Positions 36,079 to 44,927 of a stretch of 64,000 nt of DNA are shown piece after piece; position 1 is the first letter of the stretch, and every line of letters starts with the position of its first letter. The notes under the pieces were generated by a model. That model was not told the origin of the DNA. It made no database searches and was given only the letters and a program-made list of their open reading frames with translations. The position numbers and the translations under genes are program-made. This DNA comes from an uncultured Acidobacteriia bacterium. Its GTDB lineage: Bacteria; Acidobacteriota; Terriglobia; Bryobacterales; Bryobacteraceae. The stretch is taken from positions 1 to 64,000 of the forward strand of contig CAIKMJ010000062.1 of NCBI GenBank assembly GCA_903828455.1, given 5' to 3'.

Positions 36079-38133
36079 TTAGCGGACCGCTACGTTCACC
36101 GTATTGGCAGCCAGCCCGGCAGCGGTGAGGACGATGTTGACCGTCCCGCTGCCGGCCAGCGCCGCCGGAATCAGAACATTCACCTGATCCAGCCCCGCGA
36201 TGCTCCCCTGCGGCCCCGCGTACGCCACCGCTGCGTCCAGGCCCCCGATCGTGACGCTCACATTGGCCCCTGCCCCCCGAATGCCGGTCCCAAACAGCAC
36301 CAGATAGACCTGGCCCGAACTCAGATCGATGGGCGAGGTCGTCTGTTCCACCGTCTGCCCGCCGGCCGGGCTCACCCGGATCACGTACGCCGCGGCCAGA
36401 CCGGCGGCGTTGGATGTGAACACCCCCGGCGCCACCGCATTGATCAGCACGGCCGCCGATTGCCCGCCGCTCGTCACCAGCGCCGCCCCGGCGCTCACAC
36501 CCGCCGGAATCCCGAAATTGATCTGCGTCGGCGAGGAATAGATCGCCGTCGCCGGATGCGCCACGCCCGCCGAATCTTTGATCGAAACCGGCGTCGCGAG
36601 CTTGTTCCCGAAGGCCGTCGCCAGCGATTCCGGCGCCAATGCGCCCTGCGCGAGGCTGGCCGCCGAATAGATCGCCAGCGGCGCAACGGCGGGCGCGGCG
36701 ACCTGAATCACTGCCGCGCTCATCGCACTCACATAGCAGGTCACCGACGATCCGTTCACGGTAAGGCTCGAAGCCGGCGCCGGCGAAAAACTTCCGTTCG
36801 GCTGAATCGACGCGCCCTGAATCGTAACTCCCGTAGCCGCATCCAGCGCCGGGCCGTTCATCTGGATCAACTGCGCCGCCGTCGCCGCGCGCGGCAACTG
36901 GATCGTCAGATTCAGATTCTGCGTCTGATCCTTGTTGTTCACCACGATGCTGATCGCGCCGTTCGCCGCCTGAATGGCGTACGCCGAGGCGTTCAGCCCG
37001 CCCGCGCTGATGCTGGTTCCGAGCAGCATCCCCTGGCCAGCCAGCGTGAAAAGCGTGACGCCGTAAAACTCCGGCCGCGCCCCGACCACCACGCCGCCTG
37101 AATCCGCGATCGGCGTATAGCCGGTGCTGTTCCCTCCGCCATGCAGATTGATCCCCTGCGCTCCGTTCAGCGCGCAGGCGAACAGATGGTCGATCACCCA
37201 CAGCGCCGACCCGTAGGAGTTACTCACATTCGGCGCGCCGCCGTTGTAAAAGGAATTCGTTTCCGCGAAACGATACGGCACATCCACGCCCTGGCTGATC
37301 GCCAGCATCGCCTTGGCCTGCGTCACGATATTGCTGTCCGGCGAGACCAGCAGCGATACCGTGCTGCTGGCCAGCTGACCGTTGGCGCGATAGTAGTGGT
37401 CGCTCAGCAGAATCACGTTTCTGCCTTCCGCCGCCGCAAACGGCGTCACGAATTTGGAAATGTTCGACGCTGTCACCGGCCCGGTCAGCGGCACGTTCGG
37501 CGATCGCTGCAGGATTGCAGCGGCGAACGACTTCCACAGCGCCAGATAGTCCGGAAAGCCCCATGTCGACGGGAAATAATGGCCGGCGAACAGATCGGGC
37601 TCATTGCCGATCTCGATGCCGTAAAGCGCCGGGCCGAGCGCCTGCACCGCGTACGCTGCTTCATCGGCGGCCAGCGCCGGCGTCGATTGCGCCAGATTCA
37701 CCCCGTACAACACCTGCCATCCGGTGGCCTGCAGAAATCCTGCCAGCGCGTCGATATCGCTCGGCGCCACCTGCCCCGACTTGCGCCCCGCGCCGCCAGG
37801 AGTCCACGTCGTCAGGTCCACCGAATTGCCGCCAATGCGCAACAGACTCGGGCCAATGAGCTGAAACAGGCCGATGCCGTTCGCATTCTTCGGCGAAAAG
37901 AACGGATTGGCCATCGCCGATTTTTCGTAGCTCAGGCCGGCGAACGCCGGTCCGATCACGCCGCTCACCGCTGATGAAACCGTGACCGTTGCCGCAGTCA
38001 GCGGGCCGGATGGAACTGGCTGAACCGCGCCGGCCAGCAACTCGGGCAGCAACGCACCCGCGCCGAGCGCGCCGAGGCCGCGAAGAATATCGCGTCTGGT
38101 AGGGGAAATGACTTCGGGTTCACGATCTGCCAT
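36079..38133 (-). CDS. Tat-exported GH79-like protein with TIGR03437 C-terminal domain
   Basis: About 684 residues from ATG 38133. The leader SPTRRDILRGLGALGAGALL is a twin-arginine signal. The catalytic part resembles heparanase/glucuronidase clan GH-A enzymes: GNEPD (176-180, acid/base Glu178) and RFAETNSFYNGG (nucleophile Glu291), with LLRIGGNSVDL early and INLHGGGNSTGY late. The last 220 or so residues (IYSAASLAQGALAPESLATAFG onwards, TSPIDLSSGQVYLVLFGTGI) are the Solibacter-type TIGR03437 domain. Likely cuts an acidic polysaccharide outside the cytoplasm; substrate is inference. Upstream lies a 13-bp tandem repeat array. Confidence 0.82.
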   Translation of the reverse strand: MADREPEVISPTRRDILRGLGALGAGALLPELLAGAVQPVPSGPLTAATVTVSSAVSGVIGPAFAGLSYEKSAMANPFFSPKNANGIGLFQLIGPSLLRIGGNSVDLTTWTPGGAGRKSGQVAPSDIDALAGFLQATGWQVLYGVNLAQSTPALAADEAAYAVQALGPALYGIEIGNEPDLFAGHYFPSTWGFPDYLALWKSFAAAILQRSPNVPLTGPVTASNISKFVTPFAAAEGRNVILLSDHYYRANGQLASSTVSLLVSPDSNIVTQAKAMLAISQGVDVPYRFAETNSFYNGGAPNVSNSYGSALWVIDHLFACALNGAQGINLHGGGNSTGYTPIADSGGVVVGARPEFYGVTLFTLAGQGMLLGTSISAGGLNASAYAIQAANGAISIVVNNKDQTQNLNLTIQLPRAATAAQLIQMNGPALDAATGVTIQGASIQPNGSFSPAPASSLTVNGSSVTCYVSAMSAAVIQVAAPAVAPLAIYSAASLAQGALAPESLATAFGNKLATPVSIKDSAGVAHPATAIYSSPTQINFGIPAGVSAGAALVTSGGQSAAVLINAVAPGVFTSNAAGLAAAYVIRVSPAGGQTVEQTTSPIDLSSGQVYLVLFGTGIRGAGANVSVTIGGLDAAVAYAGPQGSIAGLDQVNVLIPAALAGSGTVNIVLTAAGLAANTVNVAVR

Positions 38134-38163
38134 ATAGCCTCGACGAAGAATTCGCTCAGCCTT

Positions 38164-38266
38164 ATCTTCGCAAAAGATCTTCGCAAAAAATCTTCGCAAA
38201 AGATCTTCGCAAAAAATCTTGGCAAAGACGGCATCTTCGCAACGACGGCAACTTCGCAAAAACGCC
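38164..38266. repeat. 13-bp tandem repeat array (ATCTTCGCAAAAG)
   Basis: Four units of ATCTTCGCAAAA(G/A) run end to end at 38164-38215, followed by a variant ATCTTGGCAAAG, a spacer ACGGC, ATCTTCGCAACG and ACTTCGCAAAAACG. It lies between the start of the GH79-like gene (minus) and the CoA-transferase (plus). It could be a binding array or a slippage-prone spacer. Not a CRISPR: units are adjacent and very short. Confidence 0.7.
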
Positions 38267-38340
38267 ATAAGCGGTGCACGTCCGAGGACGGAAACCCGCC
38301 TCCGCAACCCTCACGACATACAATTTAAAGTTGCCCGGCC

Positions 38341-39042
38341 ATGAATAAAACAGTCACTTCCGCGGCCGCCGCCGTCGCCGACATCCCCAACGGCGCCACC
38401 ATCATGTTCGGCGGCTTTGGCATTTGCGGCATACCGGAAAATCTCATCGCGGCTCTGGTCGCGCGCCGCGTCACCGGCATCCACACCATCGGCAACGATA
38501 TGGGCATCGACGGCTTCGGCCTCGGCCTGATGCTCGAAGCCGGCATGATCGCCTCCCACACCGGCAGCTACGTCGGCGACAACAAGCTTCTCGAATCCCT
38601 GCTGGTGTCGCGCAGCTTCACCATCAACCTCATTCCCCAGGGCACGCTCGCCGAACGCATTCGCGCCGCCGGCGCCGGCATCCCGGCCTTTTACACGCCG
38701 GCCGGAGCGGGAACGCAGATCGCCGAAGGCAAGGAGATCCGCGAATTCAACGGCCGGCCCTATCTGCTCGAACACGCGCTGCACGCCGATTTCGCCTTCG
38801 TCAAAGCCTGGCGCGGCGATCGCATGGGCAACCTCGTATACCGGAAGACGGCCCGCAATTTCAACCCCGTGATGGCCACCGCGGCCCGCGTCACCATTGC
38901 CGAGGTGGAAGAACTCGTCGAACCCGGCGTGCTCGACCCGGACGCAATCCACACACCCGGAATTTACGTCCACCGCATCATCCAGGGCGAGCGTTACGAA
39001 AAGAGAATCGAACGAAGAACCGTCCGGAAGGTGCCCGCGTGA
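38341..39042 (+). CDS. scoA: 3-oxoacid CoA-transferase, subunit A
   Basis: Subunit A of a succinyl-CoA:3-ketoacid-type CoA-transferase, 233 residues. The CoA-binding glycine motif is [15 protein letters not shown], and the block TGSYVGDNK then [12 protein letters not shown] (substrate region) matches family members. It transfers CoA between succinate and acetoacetate or a related 3-oxoacid. The stop overlaps the start of subunit B (GTGA at 39039-39042). A TACAAT hexamer at 38319-38324 could be part of its promoter, although no -35 box is evident. Confidence 0.93.
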   Translation: MNKTVTSAAAAVADIPNGATIMFGGFGICGIPENLIAALVARRVTGIHTIGNDMGIDGFGLGLMLEAGMIASHTGSYVGDNKLLESLLVSRSFTINLIPQGTLAERIRAAGAGIPAFYTPAGAGTQIAEGKEIREFNGRPYLLEHALHADFAFVKAWRGDRMGNLVYRKTARNFNPVMATAARVTIAEVEELVEPGVLDPDAIHTPGIYVHRIIQGERYEKRIERRTVRKVPA

Positions 39043-39710
39043 CTCATCTCACCGATCAGAAAAAGCGCGAACGCATCGCCCGCCGCGCTGCTCTCGAACT
39101 CTACGACGGCGCCTATGTCAACCTCGGCATCGGCATCCCCACTTTGATTGCCAACTACGTCCCCGCCGGCATCGCCGTTGTCTGTCAGGCGGAAAACGGC
39201 ATGCTCGGTGTCGGTCCCTATCCGTTCGAAGGCCAGGAGGACGCGGACCTCATCAACGCCGGCAAAGAAACCGTTTCGGAACTGCCCGGCTGCTGCTATT
39301 TTTCTTCCGCCGATTCCTTTGCCATGATCCGCGGCGGCCACATCGCGCTCAGCTTCCTCGGCGCCATGGAGGTCGATGAACTCGGCAATCTCGCCAACTG
39401 GACCATCCCGGGCAAACTCGTCAAAGGCATGGGCGGCGCAATGGATCTGGTCGCCGGCGCGCGGCGAGTCGTCGTCACCATGGAGCACACTTCAAAGAAG
39501 GGTGCCCCGAAGATCCTTCACCGCTGCAATCTGCCGTTCACCGGCATAGCTGTCGTCGAAACGATCATCACGGACCTAGCCGTCATCCGCGTCACAAAGC
39601 AGGGGCTCGTTCTCGAAGAGGTTGTGCCGGACACGACCGTCGAACACGTGCAGTCCGCCACCGAAGCGGCGCTGCTCATTCCCGCGCCGCCGCGGATTAT
39701 GGCGGTTTAG
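39039..39710 (+). CDS. scoB: 3-oxoacid CoA-transferase, subunit B
   Basis: Subunit B of the same enzyme, 223 residues from GTG 39039. The catalytic glutamate is in [11 protein letters not shown], preceded by the Gly-rich [10 protein letters not shown] and followed by [19 protein letters not shown] and [10 protein letters not shown]-like [14 protein letters not shown]. Coupled to subunit A by GTGA. The longer frame starting at 38424 is the shadow of subunit A and was discarded. Ketone body or aromatic-degradation (beta-ketoadipate-like) metabolism is possible. Confidence 0.93.
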   Translation: MTHLTDQKKRERIARRAALELYDGAYVNLGIGIPTLIANYVPAGIAVVCQAENGMLGVGPYPFEGQEDADLINAGKETVSELPGCCYFSSADSFAMIRGGHIALSFLGAMEVDELGNLANWTIPGKLVKGMGGAMDLVAGARRVVVTMEHTSKKGAPKILHRCNLPFTGIAVVETIITDLAVIRVTKQGLVLEEVVPDTTVEHVQSATEAALLIPAPPRIMAV

Positions 39711-39715
39711 GCGAA

Positions 39716-40753
39716 TCAGCTCTTGAATCGCGGGAACAGCGTCAGCGCATTTTCCCGCTGAATCTGCTGCATCTGCTTCGCATCGAAGACACCGCATTCG
39801 GCGAGGCCCTTTACATGGTCGGCCATCGTGCGGGCCGGGCTGTCCGTCCCGAACACGATCTGCGAGAGCGGCACAACCTTGCTCAGAGCGCCCATCGCGA
39901 CGGGATTCGATGTCCACGCCGTGTCATAGAACAGCTTGGCTGCTTCGGCGGCAAAACCCTTGGGGAACTGGTCTTTGAACTTCGGCGTACGGGCGGCCGC
40001 GGTGAAGCGTTCCACCAGATACGGCATGGTGCCGCCGCCATGCGAAAAGATCACGCGAACGTTCGGATAGCGCATCACCGCGCCGTTAAACAGCATGCTC
40101 GCAATAGCGCGCGTCGTATCGGTCTGCCACTCGATGGTGGCGTCGCCCACGTTCTTCACCAGATTGCCGCAGCAGTTGGCCGTAATCGGGTGCGTGAACA
40201 CGACGGCCTTGCGGCGATTCAGCTCTTCAAAGATCGGATCGAACGCCGGATCGCCAATCCACTTGTCGCCGTAGTTCGTGTACATCCCGACGCCGTCCAG
40301 CTTCAGCGTGTCGAATACGTATGCGATCTCCTTCAGCGTCGCGTCCACGTGCGGCATCGGCAGGAACGCAAAGGTCCCGAAGCGGCCTTTATGATCGGAA
40401 GCCAGCTTCGCCGCGAATTCGTTGGACGGGCGAGCCAGCTTTTCCACCAGCTCGGGCTCGTAGTGCGGCGGCACCGACACCATCGCGGTCGCAATGCCGT
40501 TCTTGTCCATGTCGTCGATGGCAATCTGCGGCGTCCATTTCGCGAAGTTGCCCAGCGAGGCCGCGCCCATCGTCTCAAGAACGATCGGCGGCGTCATATG
40601 CCCGTGGACGTCAATCCGGAACGCCTTCTCCTGCGCCGACAACCGGCTCAGGGGCAGGCTGCTCCCGATCCCCAGCGCTGCCATGGACGTCAGAAACGCC
40701 CGGCGCGACGCATGGCTGCACAGCAGCGAATTGTTTCCACAAGCTGAACTCAT
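39716..40753 (-). CDS. Tat-exported amidohydrolase (ACMSD-like)
   Basis: Metal-dependent hydrolase or decarboxylase of 345 residues. The leader ASRRAFLTSMAALGIGSSL is a twin-arginine signal. The first metal motif is DVHGH (His50, His52) and later ligands appear in FTHPITANCCG, IFSHGGGTMPYL and FGTDSPARTM, as in amidohydrolase family 2, whose ACMSD-like members decarboxylate aromatic or related acids. Its stop lies 5 bp after scoB on the opposite strand. Export and neighbouring exported VOC and sulfotransferase-like genes suggest extracytoplasmic processing of an aromatic compound (inference). Confidence 0.88.
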   Translation of the reverse strand: MSSACGNNSLLCSHASRRAFLTSMAALGIGSSLPLSRLSAQEKAFRIDVHGHMTPPIVLETMGAASLGNFAKWTPQIAIDDMDKNGIATAMVSVPPHYEPELVEKLARPSNEFAAKLASDHKGRFGTFAFLPMPHVDATLKEIAYVFDTLKLDGVGMYTNYGDKWIGDPAFDPIFEELNRRKAVVFTHPITANCCGNLVKNVGDATIEWQTDTTRAIASMLFNGAVMRYPNVRVIFSHGGGTMPYLVERFTAAARTPKFKDQFPKGFAAEAAKLFYDTAWTSNPVAMGALSKVVPLSQIVFGTDSPARTMADHVKGLAECGVFDAKQMQQIQRENALTLFPRFKS

Positions 40754-40907
40754 AATCTCCTCGCTCCTTAACCGTCGGATGCCTCGCGCATTCGGCCCGG
40801 GCTACCGGACACACTATATCAGCGCCGCCCTCTGGGCAGCAATACAGGGAACAATGCGGCTTGCTGCGAAACCGCGATTCCACCAACGAACTGATATGCT
40901 AAACCTC

Positions 40908-41705
40908 ATGAAATTCGGTACTTTTCTACTTCTGGCGGCGATGACGCTCGCCCCGGCGCAGGCCCAGCTCCGCGCTCCCAACGAAGCCGGTGTCCGCTGG
41001 GGCCACTGGCACTTCAGCGCCAAAGACGTCGACGCGCAGACCAAATTCTGGCACACTCTCGGAGCCGTCGACGTTCACATCGGCACCGTCACTATGATCG
41101 CGTTTCCTGGCACAATGATCGGGATCAAGAAGGCCGACAACATTGAACCGATGGCCGGCTCCAACACCAACCACGCCGGCCTCTACGTGAAGGATCTTGC
41201 CGCCACGCAGGCCCAATGGAGCGCCGCCGGGATCTCGATCGACGGCTATAAGGCCGGTGCCCCGAACTTCTTCGTCAACGGCCCGGACGGCATCCGCATC
41301 GAAATTTACGAGAACAAAGATCTCCCCACCCCCATCGCCACCCACCACACCCACTTTTACGCCGCCGACCCCATTGCCGAACGCGACTGGTACGTGAAGT
41401 GGTTCGGCGCCACGCCCGGCAAGCGCGGCCCCAGCGACACGGCGCAGGTGCCCGGCATGGAACTGGCCTTCGTCGCCAGTAAGGATCCTCTCGCCCCCAC
41501 CAAAGGCCGCGGCCTCGATCACATCGGCTTCGACGTAAAAGACCTGCGCGCGTTTATCAAAAAGCTGCAGGACGGCAAGTCCGGCGCCATCGTGGAAGGC
41601 GAACCGCGCGCCGGCCGTATCGAAGGCGAACTGGTCTGCTTCATCACCGATCCGTTCGGCACCTACATCGAACTGACCGAGAATCTTGAGCCGATAAAGA
41701 AGTAA
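40908..41705 (+). CDS. Exported VOC-fold protein (glyoxalase/dioxygenase-like)
   Basis: About 265 residues from ATG 40908 (ATG 40896 would add four residues). Signal KFGTFLLLAAMTLAPAQA. Two vicinal-oxygen-chelate modules: the first contains GHWHFSAKDVDAQTKFW and IRIEIYENKDL, the second HHTHFYAADPIAERDW then HIGFDVKDL and YIELTENL. The His/Glu positions match metal ligands of the VOC superfamily, which includes extradiol dioxygenases, glyoxalases and epimerases. An export signal is unusual for VOC enzymes. Divergent from the amidohydrolase gene by 154 bp; a strong terminator follows. Confidence 0.85.
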   Translation: MKFGTFLLLAAMTLAPAQAQLRAPNEAGVRWGHWHFSAKDVDAQTKFWHTLGAVDVHIGTVTMIAFPGTMIGIKKADNIEPMAGSNTNHAGLYVKDLAATQAQWSAAGISIDGYKAGAPNFFVNGPDGIRIEIYENKDLPTPIATHHTHFYAADPIAERDWYVKWFGATPGKRGPSDTAQVPGMELAFVASKDPLAPTKGRGLDHIGFDVKDLRAFIKKLQDGKSGAIVEGEPRAGRIEGELVCFITDPFGTYIELTENLEPIKK

Positions 41706-41729
41706 CCCGCCTCAACACCCGCGACAACA

Positions 41730-41770
41730 AAAAACGCCCGCGCATCCGTTACCGGAGCGCGGGCGTTTTT
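41730..41770. terminator. Bidirectional rho-independent terminator
   Basis: AAAAACGCCCGCGC (41730-41743) pairs with GCGCGGGCGTTTTT (41757-41770) around a short loop that itself contains TCCG/CGGA. A-run and T-run on both sides allow termination in both directions. It separates the convergent VOC and arylsulfotransferase-like genes. Confidence 0.93.
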
Positions 41771-41788
41771 ATTGAATTGCAGTGCGGC

Positions 41789-43048
41789 TTACAGATGAAC
41801 CTTCAGCCAGCTTTCCGGCACCTTCACGGCCCGGAAAACAGTGCTGTCCGGAATCTTGCCGGCCTTGGGGAACGGGTTCACGTATTCCCAGACGATCTCG
41901 CCGGTCGGCGTCACTTCAAACAGCCGCCCGTTGACGCCTTCGCAGATCAGCGTGTTGCCGTTCGGCTGCCGCTGCACGCCGCCGATGTGGTCGCTGAAGA
42001 AGCTCCAGATCGGATTGCCGCTCATCTCGGCCGTATAGTGCCAGACAATCTGATTCGTCAGCGGATCCAGCTCCACAATGCTGGAGAACGAATTTACGTC
42101 GGCGTGCCGCGGATTGGCGTTCACGCTGTTGTACCCGTTGTCGAACAGCAGAATGTGCCCGGTTCCCGGCACTCCCGCCGGCAGGAAGTGAACATTGTGC
42201 TGCCCGATGGAAACGCCCGTCGTCTGCCACACAATCTTCTTCGTGTCGTGATCGATCACCACCAGCAGGCTGAGCGGCCGGTAGCTGACGATGATGTTGC
42301 CCGCCTTGAACCGCGGATCCTTGATCCCGGCCGTCGGAGGAATCTCGCTGGCCGCATTGACGTGGCCCCAGTCCATGCCGGCGGTCGCCTGCGGCGATCC
42401 CATCCCGAAGGTGGGCTTTTCGCCGTAGCCGTTCATCAGCGTGTCTTTGACGATCGGCGGCAGATCCATTTCGTTGAAATGATCGGTCGTCTGCCACTCC
42501 CAAACCACTTTGCCCGCCGGATTCACTTCGACCAGACAGTCATCCTTCAGCAGCTTCTTCGAAACCGCGGGCACCATCAGATTCTTCGAGCAGACCATCA
42601 GCGTGTTGCCGTTAGCAAGGCGTTCGAAGTCATGATGCAGGGACCGCTCCGTCTCCACGTACTTCCAGACTTCCTTGCCTTCCTGCGTGTACTCGATTAC
42701 GGTGCCGCCGCTCTCCTTCGGGCCGCCACCTTCCGCGCCCGCGCGCCCGCCGCCCGCGGCTCTGCCGCCCGACATGCCGGCCAGGATGTTTCCGTTCGCC
42801 AGCGGCCGTCCGTAGCCCAGCGTTGTACCCGGCTCCGGCGACGACCATTTCATCGCGACTTCGCCCTTCGTATCGATCGCGTAGTTACTGCCGTTGGCCG
42901 CGAAGAGCACGTAGCCCGGCTGCACTCCCGGCTTCGAAATCGTAAGCCCCGTCTTGTAGACCGACGGAAAGCCGAATGCCCCGGCCACTGCGATCGACGC
43001 GATCGCTGCGCCGAGCCATGTGCGTCGGCGAATGCTGTGAATGTTCAT
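41789..43048 (-). CDS. Arylsulfotransferase-like beta-propeller, exported
   Basis: Exported protein of 419 residues from ATG 43048, with AGGAGG 11 bp upstream; the 496-residue frame was cut for this reason. Leader: TWLGAAIASIAVAGAFGF. The blocks HHDFERLANGNTLMVCSK, WEWQTTDHFNEMD, GQHNVHFLPAGVPGTGHILL, FDNGYNSVNANPR, and PNGNTLICEGVNGRLFEV fit bacterial ASST/arylsulfotransferase propellers with catalytic His residues in repeated NGN motifs. A Gly-rich insert (GGRAAGGGRAGAEGGG) interrupts the first blade. ASSTs move sulfate between phenols. It is the last gene before a bidirectional terminator, after the flavoprotein gene on the same strand. Confidence 0.85.
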   Translation of the reverse strand: MNIHSIRRRTWLGAAIASIAVAGAFGFPSVYKTGLTISKPGVQPGYVLFAANGSNYAIDTKGEVAMKWSSPEPGTTLGYGRPLANGNILAGMSGGRAAGGGRAGAEGGGPKESGGTVIEYTQEGKEVWKYVETERSLHHDFERLANGNTLMVCSKNLMVPAVSKKLLKDDCLVEVNPAGKVVWEWQTTDHFNEMDLPPIVKDTLMNGYGEKPTFGMGSPQATAGMDWGHVNAASEIPPTAGIKDPRFKAGNIIVSYRPLSLLVVIDHDTKKIVWQTTGVSIGQHNVHFLPAGVPGTGHILLFDNGYNSVNANPRHADVNSFSSIVELDPLTNQIVWHYTAEMSGNPIWSFFSDHIGGVQRQPNGNTLICEGVNGRLFEVTPTGEIVWEYVNPFPKAGKIPDSTVFRAVKVPESWLKVHL

Positions 43049-43131
43049 CGTGGAGAAACCTCCTCTGGTTGCACCAGTGCGATTATATTGCAAATGTGCG
43101 GGTGGCGTGAAGTCCGCGGGCGCTTCTTTTA

Positions 43132-44778
43132 CTAAGCTTTGCTCAGCGCCGCTTCCCGGCCCGCTATGCGCCCGAAAACCGTCACGCGCGGCAGCCCGTG
43201 CAGCGCAAAACCGCCTGCCGTCTCGCCCGCCGCATACAGGCCCGGAATCACCCTGCCGTGGATGTCGATCACCTGGCACTTCGTGTTAATCCGCAGCCCG
43301 GTCAGACAATCGTGCAGAATCGGCGTCGACCACGCGGCGTAAAACGGCGCAGTCTGAACCTTGTACTTCGGCTTCGGCTTGCCAAAATCCGCATCTTTGC
43401 CGGCATCCACAAAGGAGTTGTACTTCGCCACCGTCTCTTCCAGCGCACGCGCCGGAATCGGCTGCAGCTGGTGCGGATTGGCAATCTTCTGCGCCAGTTC
43501 CGCCAGCGTCGGCGCCTCGAAGAACCAGCCGTTGTGATCCACGTTCGGCGGCTTCGGATCCCAGCCTTCCCGCTTTACCGCGTCCGCATCGAAAATGGCC
43601 CAGATCGGCCCGCCGCCGTTGATCTTCTTCCCCTTGCCCGTGTTGCCGTTCGTGCCAAGGCATGCGTTCAGGAAATCGAACGTTCGGTCCACCTCGTTCC
43701 AGAACCGCTGCCCCACCTGATTGACAAGGATCACATCCTGGAAATCATGCACCGTCAGTCCCGAAGCCCCGGCTTTGGCGAACATCGGGCTTTTGGGATC
43801 CCACTTCAGGTTGTTGTACCCATAGCGGCACCCGATGTGCATCGTCTTGGTGACGTTCAGCCCGCGCTCATTCGCACAATTGGATGTTGCCCACAGCGAC
43901 GCGCCCACGTCCATGGCCGCGCGCTCTCCGTCGGCATTCTGCACCGTCCACGGCTCGCCCGCCGTCTGATACTCCTCCGTCAGCCGCGGATCGAACATGC
44001 GGCGGAATTCGATATTCCCCGTGTGGCCGCCCGTCGCCAGAATCACGCCGCGCGTCGCCCGGATGTTGATCTCCCTGCCGTCCGCGCTCACCTTGACGCC
44101 CAGTACTCTTCCCGACATGGGGCTTTCCCGCAGTACGCTCGTCATCCGGTGATTCAACAGGATGGAGACGCCCTTCGCTCTCGCGCTCTTTTCGAGGTGC
44201 CGCGCCAGGCCCGAACCGGGGCTGCCATTGATGGTTTCGTTCAGATTGTCCGAGTAAGGTTTCGCGATGAACAGCCGCGGAACCGTGCCGCCATTCACCT
44301 TTGTCGGAGCCACTTCATCGAAAATCACACCGTTGGCCATCAGAAAATCGAACGTGGCCGCATTTTCGTCCGCCCACGCGCGAATCAGTTCCCGGTCGCC
44401 GAAGCGGAATTCAGGATTCGTGGTAGCGGTGTGATCGATGAACACCTGGTCCGCCGAATCCTCCACCCCGAACTTCTTCTGCAGGATTGTGCCGCCGCCC
44501 AGCGGAATCCGGCCGCCGCTGACCATCGAGTGCCCGCCGATGTCGTGATTGGCATCGAGCAGTATCACCGACGCGCCCTGATCGCGCGCCATGATCGCCG
44601 CCGGCAGACCCGAAGCTCCCGCCCCGACCACCACCACATCCGCCGTCCGGTCGAAATGAAGACGGCTTGCCGCCGTCTGCGCGCCGGCCTCTCCGGCCAA
44701 CGCCGCCGTGCCCGCTCCCACGATCGCGCCCTTGCGGAAGAAATCTCTGCGGCTGACCGGATTGCTGTTCTTTGCCAT
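43132..44778 (-). CDS. Tat-exported FAD-dependent oxidoreductase (fumarate reductase-like)
   Basis: Flavoprotein of 548 residues. The leader NPVSRRDFFRKGAIVGAGTA is a clear twin-arginine signal. The FAD site is VVVVGAGASGLPAAI, then IGGHSMVSGGRIPLGGG, and the C-terminal block PGLYAAGETAGGFALHG; the fold is that of the FrdA/flavocytochrome-c/3-ketosteroid dehydrogenase group. No heme motif is fused, so electrons must come from or go to a separate carrier. It is placed between the receptor and the arylsulfotransferase-like gene on one strand. Substrate unknown. Confidence 0.9.
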   Translation of the reverse strand: MAKNSNPVSRRDFFRKGAIVGAGTAALAGEAGAQTAASRLHFDRTADVVVVGAGASGLPAAIMARDQGASVILLDANHDIGGHSMVSGGRIPLGGGTILQKKFGVEDSADQVFIDHTATTNPEFRFGDRELIRAWADENAATFDFLMANGVIFDEVAPTKVNGGTVPRLFIAKPYSDNLNETINGSPGSGLARHLEKSARAKGVSILLNHRMTSVLRESPMSGRVLGVKVSADGREINIRATRGVILATGGHTGNIEFRRMFDPRLTEEYQTAGEPWTVQNADGERAAMDVGASLWATSNCANERGLNVTKTMHIGCRYGYNNLKWDPKSPMFAKAGASGLTVHDFQDVILVNQVGQRFWNEVDRTFDFLNACLGTNGNTGKGKKINGGGPIWAIFDADAVKREGWDPKPPNVDHNGWFFEAPTLAELAQKIANPHQLQPIPARALEETVAKYNSFVDAGKDADFGKPKPKYKVQTAPFYAAWSTPILHDCLTGLRINTKCQVIDIHGRVIPGLYAAGETAGGFALHGLPRVTVFGRIAGREAALSKA

Positions 44779-44843
44779 ACGTTGTTTCCGTCTCCAGCGA
44801 TTCTATCGCCAAAACCCGGGCCGTGACACCCGCCCCAAAACAC

Positions 44844-44896
44844 TTCCGCCGCCCCCACCGCCCCGGGCGAACCCGGCAGCGGCGAAGACGGCGGAA
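44844..44896. terminator. Terminator hairpin after receptor 1
   Basis: TTCCGCCG (44844-44851) and CGGCGGAA (44889-44896) are perfect inverted arms around a GC-rich interior with a further CCGGG hairpin. In minus orientation the second arm is followed by GTGTTTT. A matching copy with the same arms exists after receptor 2 (48366-48415). Confidence 0.7.
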
Positions 44897-44927
44897 TTTT
44901 CTGCGATGAGCTGCGTTGCGATCGGGC

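Noticed and set aside
38164-38266. CRISPR array
   Set aside because: Units are 13 bp and adjacent with no spacers, and no cas genes are present.
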